A DNA stretch of 64,000 nucleotides from assembly GCF_015864955.1 (NCBI RefSeq), contig NZ_JADYWE010000001.1:1426001-1490000 (forward strand), in the 5' to 3' direction. The DNA is from Salinibacterium sp. NK8237. Its GTDB lineage: Bacteria; Actinomycetota; Actinomycetes; Actinomycetales; Microbacteriaceae. This document shows, one piece after another, positions 52,560 through 60,644 of this stretch. Position numbers and translations under genes: made by a program. How positions within the stretch are numbered: the stretch's first letter is position 1; the number at the start of each line of letters is the position of its first letter. A model generated the notes under the pieces. That model was not told the DNA's origin and did no database searches. It saw only the letters and a list, made by a program, of their open reading frames with translations.

Positions 52560-53413
52560 GAGCGGCCGATCTCGGTGCGCACGGCAAAGAGTTCAGGAAA
52601 GAAGGTGAGATCGAGAGCCTTCTGCAAAAAGCCGACTCCGCTGGAGCCGCCGGTGCCGCGCTTCATGCCGATGATGCGCATGACAGTTTTCATGTGGCGG
52701 AAGCGCCACAGTTGGAAGTTGTCTTCGAGATCAACAAACTCTTCGCAGGCTTCGTAGGCGAGCCAGTGTTCGCTCTCGTTGTCGTAGATGTGGCGGAAGG
52801 TGTCGATAAGCTCGTCGTTTTGCTTGTAGCCGCGAGTCACGTCACGGCCCAGCACGGCGTCGGGGATGTCGTAGCCGTGACGGTCGAGGTACCGCAAGAA
52901 TTCGTCGTAGACGCTCGGCTCGGCGAGCAGCTTGCTGAGCAGGGCGTGAGCTTCAGGATGCGCTTCGAACACCTTGAGCATTCCCGCGTTCTTGTTGCCG
53001 AGAAGAAACTCGACCGCGCGGTACTGGTACGACTGGAATCCGGATGAGCTACCCAAGTAGTCGCGGAACTGCGAATACTCGCTCGGCGTCAGCGTCGCGA
53101 GCACCGACCACTGCTCGGTGAGGGTGCGCTGGATGTGCTTGACGCGCGCGATGCGCTTGAGCGCAATAGAGAGGTTGTCGCTCGCGATGAGGTCGCGGGC
53201 CGAGGTGAGTTCGTGGATCACGAGCTTGAGCCACAGCTCGGTGGTCTGATGCTGGATGATGAACAACATCTCATCGTGATGCTCAGGAGTGCTTTGCGGA
53301 GTCTGCGCGCTCAGCAGCGTGTCGAGCTCGAGGTACGCACCGTAGGACATCCGCTCGCTAAAGTCGGTGACAATCTCTTCTTCTAGGGCGCGTTCGCTGT
53401 GAGAATCCGGCAT
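52556..53413 (-). CDS. kynA: Tryptophan 2,3-dioxygenase
   Basis: Haem enzyme that opens the indole ring of L-tryptophan to N-formylkynurenine. The 285-residue protein has SYGAYLELDTLLSAQTP, HHDEMLFIIQHQTTELWLKL (haem and substrate contacts), SSGFQSYQYRAVEFLLGNK and the C-terminal GMKRGTGGSSGVGFL. First gene of the operon kynA - amidohydrolase - kynU - paaX. The start at 53413 lies 138 bp from the divergent Nudix gene. Confidence 0.96.
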   Translation of the reverse strand: MPDSHSERALEEEIVTDFSERMSYGAYLELDTLLSAQTPQSTPEHHDEMLFIIQHQTTELWLKLVIHELTSARDLIASDNLSIALKRIARVKHIQRTLTEQWSVLATLTPSEYSQFRDYLGSSSGFQSYQYRAVEFLLGNKNAGMLKVFEAHPEAHALLSKLLAEPSVYDEFLRYLDRHGYDIPDAVLGRDVTRGYKQNDELIDTFRHIYDNESEHWLAYEACEEFVDLEDNFQLWRFRHMKTVMRIIGMKRGTGGSSGVGFLQKALDLTFFPELFAVRTEIGRS

Positions 53414-53551
53414 GCCGACACCCTATTGCACTTCTGCGACGATCGCCACATTTGTGTTCGAGTGGTATCGGGCGGAGCGGGGCCGGGGCGTGTGATCTCG
53501 CACCACGGCGGCCGCTCCCCTCATGAGCCACTTGTGCCGGATAATTGCCAA

Positions 53552-54130
53552 GTGATCGTCGATGACTTCCTGACCAGCCTTGAGACACTCCCCGCATCCC
53601 CCGCGCGCGACTCATACCTTGCTTTTGTCAGGGCAGGCGGCACGGATGCTCTCCAGCGGGATGGAGGGCCCGAACATGTCACCGCGTCCTGCTTCGTGTT
53701 CTCCCCCGACTTCGAGCGCGTGCTGCTGTGCTTTCACCGCAAGGGACAGTTTTGGGTTCAATTCGGTGGCCACATCGAACCGCAGGATTCATCGATCGCG
53801 GATGCCGCACTGCGCGAAGCGCGCGAGGAGTCCGGCATCGCCGAGCTCACTCTGCGCTCCGAGGCGATCGTCGACCTCGACCGCCATGACCTCCACGGCG
53901 GTTTCGCGTGTGCTGCTCACTGGGATGTGGGATTCGTCGCGATCGCCGCCGCGGATGTCGTCTTCGCGGCTAGCGACGAAAGCGAAGACGTGCGCTGGTT
54001 CGCCACGAACGCTCTCCCCGGGAAAGTCCCCAGCAGCTTTCCCGCGCGGATCGCAGCTGTACTGAATGCCGTCACGGGCAGCGCCGCCGACGAACCCCGC
54101 GACCCCGAACATGGAGAGACAAGAAAGTGA
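53552..54130 (+). CDS. Nudix hydrolase
   Basis: A 192-residue protein, taking GTG 53552 (a GTG at 53534 is possible). The Nudix box reads GHIEPQDSSIADAALREAREESGI: G, REAREESG and spacing fit, but the first acidic position is Asp instead of Glu. Its lead VTASCFVFSPDFERVLLCFHRK is typical. The substrate (nucleoside diphosphate derivative) is unknown. It overlaps or abuts the following M24-like gene, suggesting co-expression. Confidence 0.82.
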   Translation: MIVDDFLTSLETLPASPARDSYLAFVRAGGTDALQRDGGPEHVTASCFVFSPDFERVLLCFHRKGQFWVQFGGHIEPQDSSIADAALREAREESGIAELTLRSEAIVDLDRHDLHGGFACAAHWDVGFVAIAAADVVFAASDESEDVRWFATNALPGKVPSSFPARIAAVLNAVTGSAADEPRDPEHGETRK

Positions 54131-54833
54131 CAGCGAAAGGATGATTGAACACCTCACAGTGCAATCGATTGCACGAGACACCATGGATCTTGCGCGCCAA
54201 AGCATCCGCGCCGGAGACACTCTCGCTTCAGTACGGCAGTTGTGCGAAGACACCATGCGCAGCTTGGGCGCGGACTCCTTTTGGTACTGGGGAATCGGAG
54301 CTCTCGTGTTGTGCGGCGAAGACACGATCAGCTCGGTCTCCGGTCGCGAATACGAAACTGCTGATCGAGTCATCTGCTCGGAGGACATCATCACAATCGA
54401 TCTCAGTCCGCAGCAAAGTCGGGTCTGGGGCGATTTCGCCCGAACCATCATTGTGGAGAACGGTTCGCCACTCGACGATGCTCGGCTCACGACGCATGAC
54501 GAATGGCGGGATGGCGTGCTCGCAGAGGCACAGCTCCATAGCGACCTGATCGACGTCGCTAGACCGTCGATGACGTTCGAGGATCTTCACACCGAGATGA
54601 ATTCACGCATCAACGAATTGGGCTTCGAGAACCTCGATTTTCTAGGCAATGTAGGTCATTCAATCGAGCGCCGCAGCACCGACCGCTTGTACATCGAGCG
54701 CGGCAATAAGGCCCGAATCGGAGACACTCCTTTTTTCACTTTTGAGCCCCACATCCGGCGGCCAGCAGGCACTTTCGGTTTCAAGCACGAAAATATTTAC
54801 CACTTTGACGCCGAAAGACTTGTGGAGTTGTAA
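54111..54833 (+). CDS. M24 (aminopeptidase P / methionine aminopeptidase fold) metallopeptidase-like protein
   Basis: A pita-bread-fold protein of 240 residues from ATG 54111 (ATG 54141 is possible; neither has a clear ribosome-binding site). The dimetal ligands appear intact: Asp in ITIDLSP, Asp in VWGDFARTIIV, His in GNVGHSIE, Glu in FTFEPHI and Glu in GFKHENIYHF. It lacks the N-terminal domain of prolidases, so it is a stand-alone catalytic domain. It could be a dipeptidase or a creatinase-like enzyme. The start lies inside the 3' end of the Nudix gene. Confidence 0.8.
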   Translation: MERQESDSERMIEHLTVQSIARDTMDLARQSIRAGDTLASVRQLCEDTMRSLGADSFWYWGIGALVLCGEDTISSVSGREYETADRVICSEDIITIDLSPQQSRVWGDFARTIIVENGSPLDDARLTTHDEWRDGVLAEAQLHSDLIDVARPSMTFEDLHTEMNSRINELGFENLDFLGNVGHSIERRSTDRLYIERGNKARIGDTPFFTFEPHIRRPAGTFGFKHENIYHFDAERLVEL

Positions 54834-54859
54834 CGTTCACACGCTGTAACGGGTAAGCC

Positions 54860-55237
54860 TCAGGAAGCCACTGCATCGAAATCAGGAGCATCGGCGGCAG
54901 CCCGCACCGCTGCCCGTCGTTTACGCTTCTCGTTGGCCGCGGCAAGTGCCTTGCGGGCGAGGGCATTCGCTTTGCCGCTCGCTTTCTTTGCCATCTCGAA
55001 CTCGGTGCCCAGAAGCGCGAGCCCGCCAATCGCCACTAGGGAACCTGGCCCGGGCAACGGGATCAGCACCACACCAAGAGCGACCGTCGTGCCGCCGACG
55101 ACACCAACGGTCGTGCGATAGACACGGTCTGCCTTGGGGTTCTTGCGGATCGCCTCGCGCGTTCCATGAGCAGCGGAACTTGCCGCGTGCCCTACCGCCA
55201 CGCCTGCACGCGCGGCGACTGTTTGTTTCTGGCTCAT
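54860..55237 (-). CDS. PGPGW family small membrane protein (TIGR02611-like)
   Basis: A 125-residue protein with a basic N-terminus, one or two TM helices around residues 44-80 and the family signature LIPLPGPGSLVAIGGLALLGTEFEMAKKA. The C-terminus is Lys/Arg/Ala-rich and probably cytoplasmic. Function is unknown for the family. Confidence 0.8.
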   Translation of the reverse strand: MSQKQTVAARAGVAVGHAASSAAHGTREAIRKNPKADRVYRTTVGVVGGTTVALGVVLIPLPGPGSLVAIGGLALLGTEFEMAKKASGKANALARKALAAANEKRKRRAAVRAAADAPDFDAVAS

Positions 55238-55261
55238 AGGTTGATTCTACGAGTTGGTTCT

Positions 55262-56110
55262 CTACTCGCTAGCTGAGATCACGCTCTCAAAACCGGCGAT
55301 GCGCGTCGCGACAACTTCAGCAGCTTCCTTGGCCTCGGCTTCGCTGGCATCCATGAGTGCCGACTGGTAGCGAGCAGTGAGGTCGTACAGCGTCTGGATC
55401 GCACCGGTCTCAACATTGCAGGTGGCCTGAATTACGGCGATTCGTCGGTTCTCGGCGCTGTCGCCGTCCGACTCGTAGTCGAACTGAGGCATAGGTGACT
55501 CGGCATCGAATTCGAGCCCCTGCTCAACCATGCACTCCTTGGCCACAGCGAGCGCTGCTTGGCCTGGCTCCGAAGCGAAGGCGGCATCGTAGGCAGCTCT
55601 CGCGACCTGCGCATCGAAAGAGTAGCCGTCATCCAGATTGAAGCGTGTTCTCATTTCTTCTTTGGATTCATCGAGGCAACGCAGCTCGTCATCGCTCGGA
55701 GTCGGCGGCACTTGGTCGATGAGGGCCGCAATCTCGAAACCGTACTCCTGAGCGAGCGGGACGCTCCACAGCCCAAAAAGCCGATCCTCTTCGCTCGACA
55801 CCGTCTCTGACCGGCTGTAGCCCGGCAGTCCACTCTCGGCGAGGCACGCGTCAGTCAATACCTGCCACGCTTCACGCCGGAGTTCATCGACCTGCGGCGC
55901 ATCCCGGTTAATGGCATCCACCGGCAGAACAACGGTGCCCGCCTCGAAGTCGAGGGTGGCGGTCACGTGGGCGTAGGGCTCGATGTCGACGCGTGAAGAT
56001 TCCAACCCGACAGTGCCGGTCGAGCATGACGACAGCAGAAAACTGGCGGCGATGAGCAGAACGCCCGCCGGGGTCGCGATCCGAGAGGTGTGTTGCGATC
56101 GAATACTCAT
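55262..56110 (-). CDS. Hypothetical lipoprotein
   Basis: A 282-residue secreted lipoprotein with lipobox LLSSC about 30 residues in. The mature part is acidic and alpha-helical, with four Cys (in LTDACLAESG, ELRCLDES, AKECMVEQG and QATCNVETG), which may form two disulfides. The repeated pattern of Cys followed by a helix suggests an internal duplication. No family is recognised. There are many similar poorly characterised lipoproteins in Microbacteriaceae. Confidence 0.65.
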   Translation of the reverse strand: MSIRSQHTSRIATPAGVLLIAASFLLSSCSTGTVGLESSRVDIEPYAHVTATLDFEAGTVVLPVDAINRDAPQVDELRREAWQVLTDACLAESGLPGYSRSETVSSEEDRLFGLWSVPLAQEYGFEIAALIDQVPPTPSDDELRCLDESKEEMRTRFNLDDGYSFDAQVARAAYDAAFASEPGQAALAVAKECMVEQGLEFDAESPMPQFDYESDGDSAENRRIAVIQATCNVETGAIQTLYDLTARYQSALMDASEAEAKEAAEVVATRIAGFESVISASE

Positions 56111-56212
56111 CTGTGGTTACCCAACAATCTTGTTATTTGAGGTTTAATCGCAACAACGCGTGCGCTCCATAGAATCACGGGATGCCGCACCCGTCAACCA
56201 CAGCGGGCACAT

Positions 56213-56264
56213 GCAGAAAGCCCCGGCTGCCGACCACATGAGTGGGGCATCCGGGGCTTTCTTA
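56213..56264 (-). terminator. Terminator of the DEAD-box helicase gene
   Basis: Hairpin AGAAAGCCCCGG with TGCC and its complement GGCATCCGGGGCTTTCT around an 18-nt loop, about 24 bp downstream of the helicase stop on the minus strand. A/T runs on both sides let it work in both directions, but the neighbouring lipoprotein gene is transcribed away from it. Confidence 0.7.
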
Positions 56265-56287
56265 TGCTCGAGTGAGCGGGGTGCTTG

Positions 56288-58606
56288 TTAGAGCGCAGCC
56301 AGCTTGTCGACGAACGAATCGCCAGGCGCTACGTCGACCGACTCTGCATCGATCTCGGCGCGGCCAAGGAGTTCGTCCATCTTGCGACGACGGTTGCGCG
56401 GGATGAGCGTGACAACGGTTCCGGCCTTGCCTGCGCGACCGGTACGGCCAGCGCGGTGCAGGTACGTCTTGTACTCCTCGGGAGCATCGGCCTGAATAAC
56501 GAGGCTGATGTCATCCACGTGGATGCCGCGGGCTGCAACGTCTGTCGCGACGAGCACGTTGACCTTGCCGCTTGTGAGCATCTGCAGGTTGCGGGTACGA
56601 CGCGACTGGTTGAGGTCACCGTGAAGGCTCGTGGCGGGGGTTCCACCCATGCTCAAGAATTCAGCCATCTCTTCAGCAAACGCACGCGTGCGGGTGAAGA
56701 CAAGAGTCTTGCCCGTGCCGGCGGAAAGCTGCTTGATGATCGCACGCTTGTCGCGCTGTTCGATGAGCAGAACCTTGTGGTCGATCGTGGAAGAAGCCTG
56801 GTCTTCACCAGCAACCTCGTGCACGGCCGGGTCAACAAGGAATTCCTTGACGAGAGTGGCAACACCCTTGTCAAGGGTTGCCGAGAACAGCAGCTTCTGG
56901 CCGCCCTCGCTGGTCTCCCGCAGAATGCGCTGAACAGGCTCAAGGAACCCGAGGTCGCACATGTGGTCTGCTTCGTCGAGAACAGTAACCTTCACCTGGC
57001 TGAGGTCGAGACGACCCTGCTCGATGAGGTCTTCAACACGGCCGGGGGTCGCGATGATGACATCGACGCCACGGGTGAGAGCTGCAACCTGCTTGTACTG
57101 AGGAACGCCACCCACGATGGTCGTGGTGAACAGGCCAACGCTGCGAGCGATGGGCTGAATGGTGCGGTCGATCTGCTGAGCAAGCTCGCGGGTCGGAGCC
57201 AGGATGAGGGCGCGCGGCTTGCGGCCCATCTGACGGTCCTTGCCACCATTGTTTTCCATGAGGCGCTCAACGAGAGGCGCACCGAAAGCAATGGTCTTGC
57301 CCGATCCGGTCTTTCCGCGGCCAAGAACATCCTTGCCGGCGAGAACGTCGGGGATGGTTGCTGCCTGAATGGGGAACGGCGACTCTGCACCCATGGATGC
57401 GAGCTGACGCGAAATGTTCGAGCCGATACCCAGGTCGATGAAGGACTTGCCTTCAACATCACTGGCGGTAACGGTCTTGGCTACGAGGCGCTCAAGTACA
57501 ACGTCTTCTTGCTGCGAGTGCGACGACTTGCCATCGCGGGCCGGGTAGTAGGCGCTTTCGCGCGGCTCGGAACGTTGCGGACGGTCGTTGCGGTCATTGC
57601 GGTCGTTGTACGACGGGCGCGAACCACGGTCGGGACGGTCGCCATACGCGGGACGCTCCGAACGCTGCGGGCGCTCGTTGTAGGCGGGGCGCTCTGAACG
57701 CTCGGGGCGTGCACCGCGGTCGGGACGGTCACCGTACGCAGGGCGCTCGGTGCGCTGAGCACGGTCGTTGTACGACGGACGCTCGGTGCGACCAGCGGAT
57801 GCGCCACGGTCACCATACGAGGGACGCTCAGTGCGACCAGCGTTGCGATCGTTGTACGACGGACGCTCATTGCGGTCGTTGTAAGAGGGACGGCCACCGC
57901 GGTCGGGGCGGTCGCCGTAGGAGGGACGCTCTGAACGGCCACCAGCATTGCGGTCGTTGTACGAGGGGCGCTCGTTACGGCCGCTCGAGTTGCGGTCGTT
58001 GTACGACGGGCGCTCGCTGCGACCGGCGTTGCCGCCACGGTCGGGGCGGTCACCGTACGAAGGACGGTCATTGCTGCGCTGCGGGCGCTCGTTGCGGTCG
58101 TTGCGGTCATTGCGGTCGTTGTACGACGGACGTCCACCACGGTCAGGACGGTCGCCGTATGACGGGCGATCGTTGCTACGCTGCGGGCGCTCGTTGCGGT
58201 CGCCATACGTGGGGCGTCCACCGCGCTCGGGGCGGTCACCCGACGAGGGACGATCGTTGCTGCGCTGGGGACGGTCGCCGTAGGCGCCACGTTCGTTGCG
58301 CTGCGGGCGGTCACCATACGAGGGGCGATCTCCGCGGCCGCCGGCCTCGGGGCGTCCACCACGGGCAGGCTTTTCGCGAGGAGTCCAGTCGGGGCGACGC
58401 TCGTCGCGTCCGCCACGGGCTCCGCCCGGCTTGCGGTCTCCAGTGCGAGCAGCGCGGTCATCTGCGCTCCAGCGACGCTTGGGGGCATCCCCCTCATCGG
58501 CACGGAATCCGCGGTGACCTTCGCTGCGTGAACCGCCACGTTTGGGCGCTCCCGAGTTGAAGTTTTTGTTGCCACGACCAGTGGCAGGCTTATTGAAATT
58601 AGGCAT
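56288..58606 (-). CDS. DEAD-box ATP-dependent RNA helicase with a long Arg-rich N-terminal repeat tail
   Basis: A 772-residue RNA helicase; most bacterial RhlE/DeaD-like enzymes are 400-600 residues. Residues 1 to about 370 are a low-complexity basic tail of repeated Gly-Asp-Arg-Pro, Ser-Tyr-Asn-Asp-Arg-Asn and Arg-Gly-Gly units, likely disordered and RNA-binding. The core follows: Q motif FPIQAATIPDVLAG, motif I GRGKTGSGKT (about 430), PTRELAQQI, DEADHMCDLGF (about 546), SAT and HRAGRTGRAG. ATG 58606 with GGAAAG upstream is chosen. It may help ribosome assembly or mRNA turnover in the cold (inference). Confidence 0.93.
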   Translation of the reverse strand: MPNFNKPATGRGNKNFNSGAPKRGGSRSEGHRGFRADEGDAPKRRWSADDRAARTGDRKPGGARGGRDERRPDWTPREKPARGGRPEAGGRGDRPSYGDRPQRNERGAYGDRPQRSNDRPSSGDRPERGGRPTYGDRNERPQRSNDRPSYGDRPDRGGRPSYNDRNDRNDRNERPQRSNDRPSYGDRPDRGGNAGRSERPSYNDRNSSGRNERPSYNDRNAGGRSERPSYGDRPDRGGRPSYNDRNERPSYNDRNAGRTERPSYGDRGASAGRTERPSYNDRAQRTERPAYGDRPDRGARPERSERPAYNERPQRSERPAYGDRPDRGSRPSYNDRNDRNDRPQRSEPRESAYYPARDGKSSHSQQEDVVLERLVAKTVTASDVEGKSFIDLGIGSNISRQLASMGAESPFPIQAATIPDVLAGKDVLGRGKTGSGKTIAFGAPLVERLMENNGGKDRQMGRKPRALILAPTRELAQQIDRTIQPIARSVGLFTTTIVGGVPQYKQVAALTRGVDVIIATPGRVEDLIEQGRLDLSQVKVTVLDEADHMCDLGFLEPVQRILRETSEGGQKLLFSATLDKGVATLVKEFLVDPAVHEVAGEDQASSTIDHKVLLIEQRDKRAIIKQLSAGTGKTLVFTRTRAFAEEMAEFLSMGGTPATSLHGDLNQSRRTRNLQMLTSGKVNVLVATDVAARGIHVDDISLVIQADAPEEYKTYLHRAGRTGRAGKAGTVVTLIPRNRRRKMDELLGRAEIDAESVDVAPGDSFVDKLAAL
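57570..58340. repeat. Degenerate codon-level repeat array inside the helicase gene
   Basis: Words such as CGGTCGTTGTACGACGG and CGGTCGGGGCGGTCGCC recur every 30-70 bp and encode the basic repeat tail. The reading frame stays open through all units, and spacing is irregular, so it is a coding repeat rather than CRISPR. Confidence 0.85.
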
Positions 58607-58976
58607 AGTTCTTTCCGGGTTGTTCTTAGATGGAACACATCTAGTGCGTGGAGCACGCGCGCACGCCAACACTCACCATTTAGTTAGCGAGACACCGATT
58701 GGTTAGAAACCGATTGACTGTCTTCTAATTAGCTTGAGTATTCGTACGCTGCACTACTGAACCCGGGCAGTCTTTGACCGAGGCCGTCACATACATTCGT
58801 GTGATTGTCACCAGTTGGATGGACTGGCAAACCGGCCCGCAAGACTTACAAACCCATACGCGAGATTTCGCGCTGTCTTGAGCCGACTTGACTACGTTAC
58901 TCGATCGAGCCCCTAATAGCGAGGGCCGAGCGGATGCCGGGGTCAAGCGACACAGCCGCTCGACCCCAGCGATCAA
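58607..58976. other. 370-bp spacer upstream of the DEAD-box gene
   Basis: No supported gene. It contains the helicase promoter and possibly a long 5' leader, as is common for cold-inducible RNA helicases. A direct repeat ACCGATTG at 58694 and 58709 is visible. No terminator for the TM2 gene was recognised on the other side. Confidence 0.4.
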
Positions 58977-60020
58977 TTACTCGACTGCGAGCGTCCAGGC
59001 GCCGTCAGCGCCTACCGTGATCGCCGACGGACCCGTGCTCAGTGCAACGGTGCCACTGTAGGAGCCGATTTCGTTAACGAGGAGGCCAAACGCGAACGCC
59101 TTGTCGGTTTCTTCGATAATGGAGAAGTTGCTGTCGCCCGAGTGGGTAGCCGTGAGCTTAGCTGCATCGCCGTTGTACAGGAACACTGCGTCGCCGGTGC
59201 CGGATTCGGCCAGCAGGGGGGCTGCCGAAACAGGAGCAATGAGCAACGACCACGCACCATCCGCCTTGATCTGAAGCGTAACGCCGTCTGAGAGCGCATT
59301 GAATCCATACGACGTTGTGCCCGCGTAGTCTCCGATCGTATTCACCAACAGTTCGCCAGTGCTCTCGTTATCTTCGTTGAGTACTGAGACTGCGAAGTTC
59401 GACGCTCCGGCATGTGTAGCGGTAACGATTCCTGCTGTCGCGCCGACGGGCAGGTCGACAATGCTGTCGCCCGTGCCAGTCTCGGTGATGGCTTCGAACG
59501 TGCCGAAGGCGTCATCCGCCCAGCCCTGCACTGCCGGTACTTCTGGTTCAGCAGGCTCTTCCTCAGCAGCGTCCGACTCTTCTACGTCAGCGCTCTCCGA
59601 AATAGCGCTCGTGTCACTCGAATCAGTTGTCTCGGCGTTGCCTCCGTTGAGGCTCGACGTCACGATCGAGAGAACGATGAGTGCGCCGGTAACGATCCAA
59701 GCAACCTTCTTGTTCTCGTTGTACCCGACAAGCGCATTGCCTGCCTTGTCGCGCTGAGCCCCGCTGAGCGTGAGGATGATGTCAACTAGGACCCAGATTC
59801 CTGCACCACCGAAAGTGATGAGCTTCAGAATTCCGGTACCGACTTTGCCGAGGTAGAAACGGTCGACGGCGAAGAAACCAAGCAGGAGAGCGAAAAGCCA
59901 CGTGATGACAAACGACTTGCCAGCGATCGGAGGTACTGGGGGCGCAGTCGGAGCTGCAGGAGGTGCACTATTCGGAATGTCTTGCGCGTTCGATTCGGGT
60001 GTAGGTGTGGCGTCTGACAT
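58977..60020 (-). CDS. TM2 domain protein with duplicated C-terminal extracellular domain
   Basis: A 347-residue protein from ATG 60020 (AGAGG upstream; an ATG at 60113 is unlikely). A Pro/Ala-rich N-terminus leads to a TM2 domain (SFVITWLFALLLGFFAVDRFYLGKVGTG; GAGIWVLVDIILTLSG), then another TM helix, an acidic Ser/Glu linker and two tandem 75-80-residue domains, each with the pattern GTGD - TATHxGxSNF - LLVNxIGxYxGT - ADGAW. The second copy ends the protein. The role is unknown; the repeat unit resembles small beta-sandwich domains of secreted actinobacterial proteins. Confidence 0.8.
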   Translation of the reverse strand: MSDATPTPESNAQDIPNSAPPAAPTAPPVPPIAGKSFVITWLFALLLGFFAVDRFYLGKVGTGILKLITFGGAGIWVLVDIILTLSGAQRDKAGNALVGYNENKKVAWIVTGALIVLSIVTSSLNGGNAETTDSSDTSAISESADVEESDAAEEEPAEPEVPAVQGWADDAFGTFEAITETGTGDSIVDLPVGATAGIVTATHAGASNFAVSVLNEDNESTGELLVNTIGDYAGTTSYGFNALSDGVTLQIKADGAWSLLIAPVSAAPLLAESGTGDAVFLYNGDAAKLTATHSGDSNFSIIEETDKAFAFGLLVNEIGSYSGTVALSTGPSAITVGADGAWTLAVE

Positions 60021-60331
60021 GGAGCCTCTTTCGTTCGGGTAATGAAGAGAAACGCGCGCACTGTGATTCACGCCGCGCACGTTGTTGTGCGCGCACGCCG
60101 AGGCACACGACAACTGGCCGAGTGATGAGTGATCTCATCTGGCCGGTATCGCCTAGACGCCCCCGCGTGGTTACTTACTCACCCTGTCGGACGGCACTGA
60201 CATTTGTTCAATTGAACGAGCAGATCAGGCCAAGTGGTCTACCGGACGGCGTGAAACGCTAAGCGAATGCAGTGATGCGGTCGCGCGAGGCACGCAGGCA
60301 GATCCCAGCCCGCCCTCGCCCACGTCGGTGA
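60021..60331. other. Intergenic region with a perfect 12-bp palindrome
   Basis: No supported gene in this 311-bp gap. It holds GTTCAATTGAAC at 60206-60217, a perfect palindrome with operator-like composition, and GATGAGTGATCTCATC near 60123. The promoter of the TM2 gene should lie here. Confidence 0.4.
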
Positions 60332-60541
60332 CTAAACGTTGTGGTCGTAGGGAAGATCGCCGTTGGGGCGCGGCTCCGGCGGAAGAGTTTTTTCAGCGCG
60401 ACGCTCAAGCCACATATGGTGATCGCGCATCGCCCGACCAACCGCCAGACGGATCAGCCAATAGACAAGCAAGGCACCCACGACTATCGCCAAGAGCATC
60501 AGTGCGATTGCGAAGGGGAAGTACCCCATATTGCCGTACAT
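60332..60541 (-). CDS. Small single-pass membrane protein, hypothetical
   Basis: A 69-residue protein from ATG 60541, preceded by GGAGAA five bases upstream (an in-frame start at 60604 lacks such a site). The N-terminal YFPFAIALMLLAIVVGALLVYWLIRLAVG is one long TM helix. The rest is polar and basic with a Pro-rich end. No family is recognised. It is downstream of the RND pump on the same strand. Confidence 0.6.
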   Translation of the reverse strand: MYGNMGYFPFAIALMLLAIVVGALLVYWLIRLAVGRAMRDHHMWLERRAEKTLPPEPRPNGDLPYDHNV

Positions 60542-60644
60542 GAGTTCTCCGATTCGGTCTGCAGAAAGTCTCCCACAATAGTGACAGAAATTCTGTTTCC
60601 CCACGGCGGCTGAACCGGCGGGGGGAAACTAGACCATTCAAGGA

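Noticed and set aside
51477..52757. A 426-codon plus-strand frame across the amidohydrolase and kynA genes
   Set aside because: It spans two well-supported minus-strand genes and has no ribosome-binding site or family resemblance.
56285..57697. A 470-codon open frame on the plus strand opposite the DEAD-box helicase gene
   Set aside because: It is the antisense shadow of a clear helicase with all motifs; long antisense frames are expected at this GC content, and it has no family features.
57570..58340. Possible CRISPR array from regularly recurring words
   Set aside because: Unit spacing is irregular, spacers are not unique, and the whole region translates as one basic repeat protein continuous with the helicase core.
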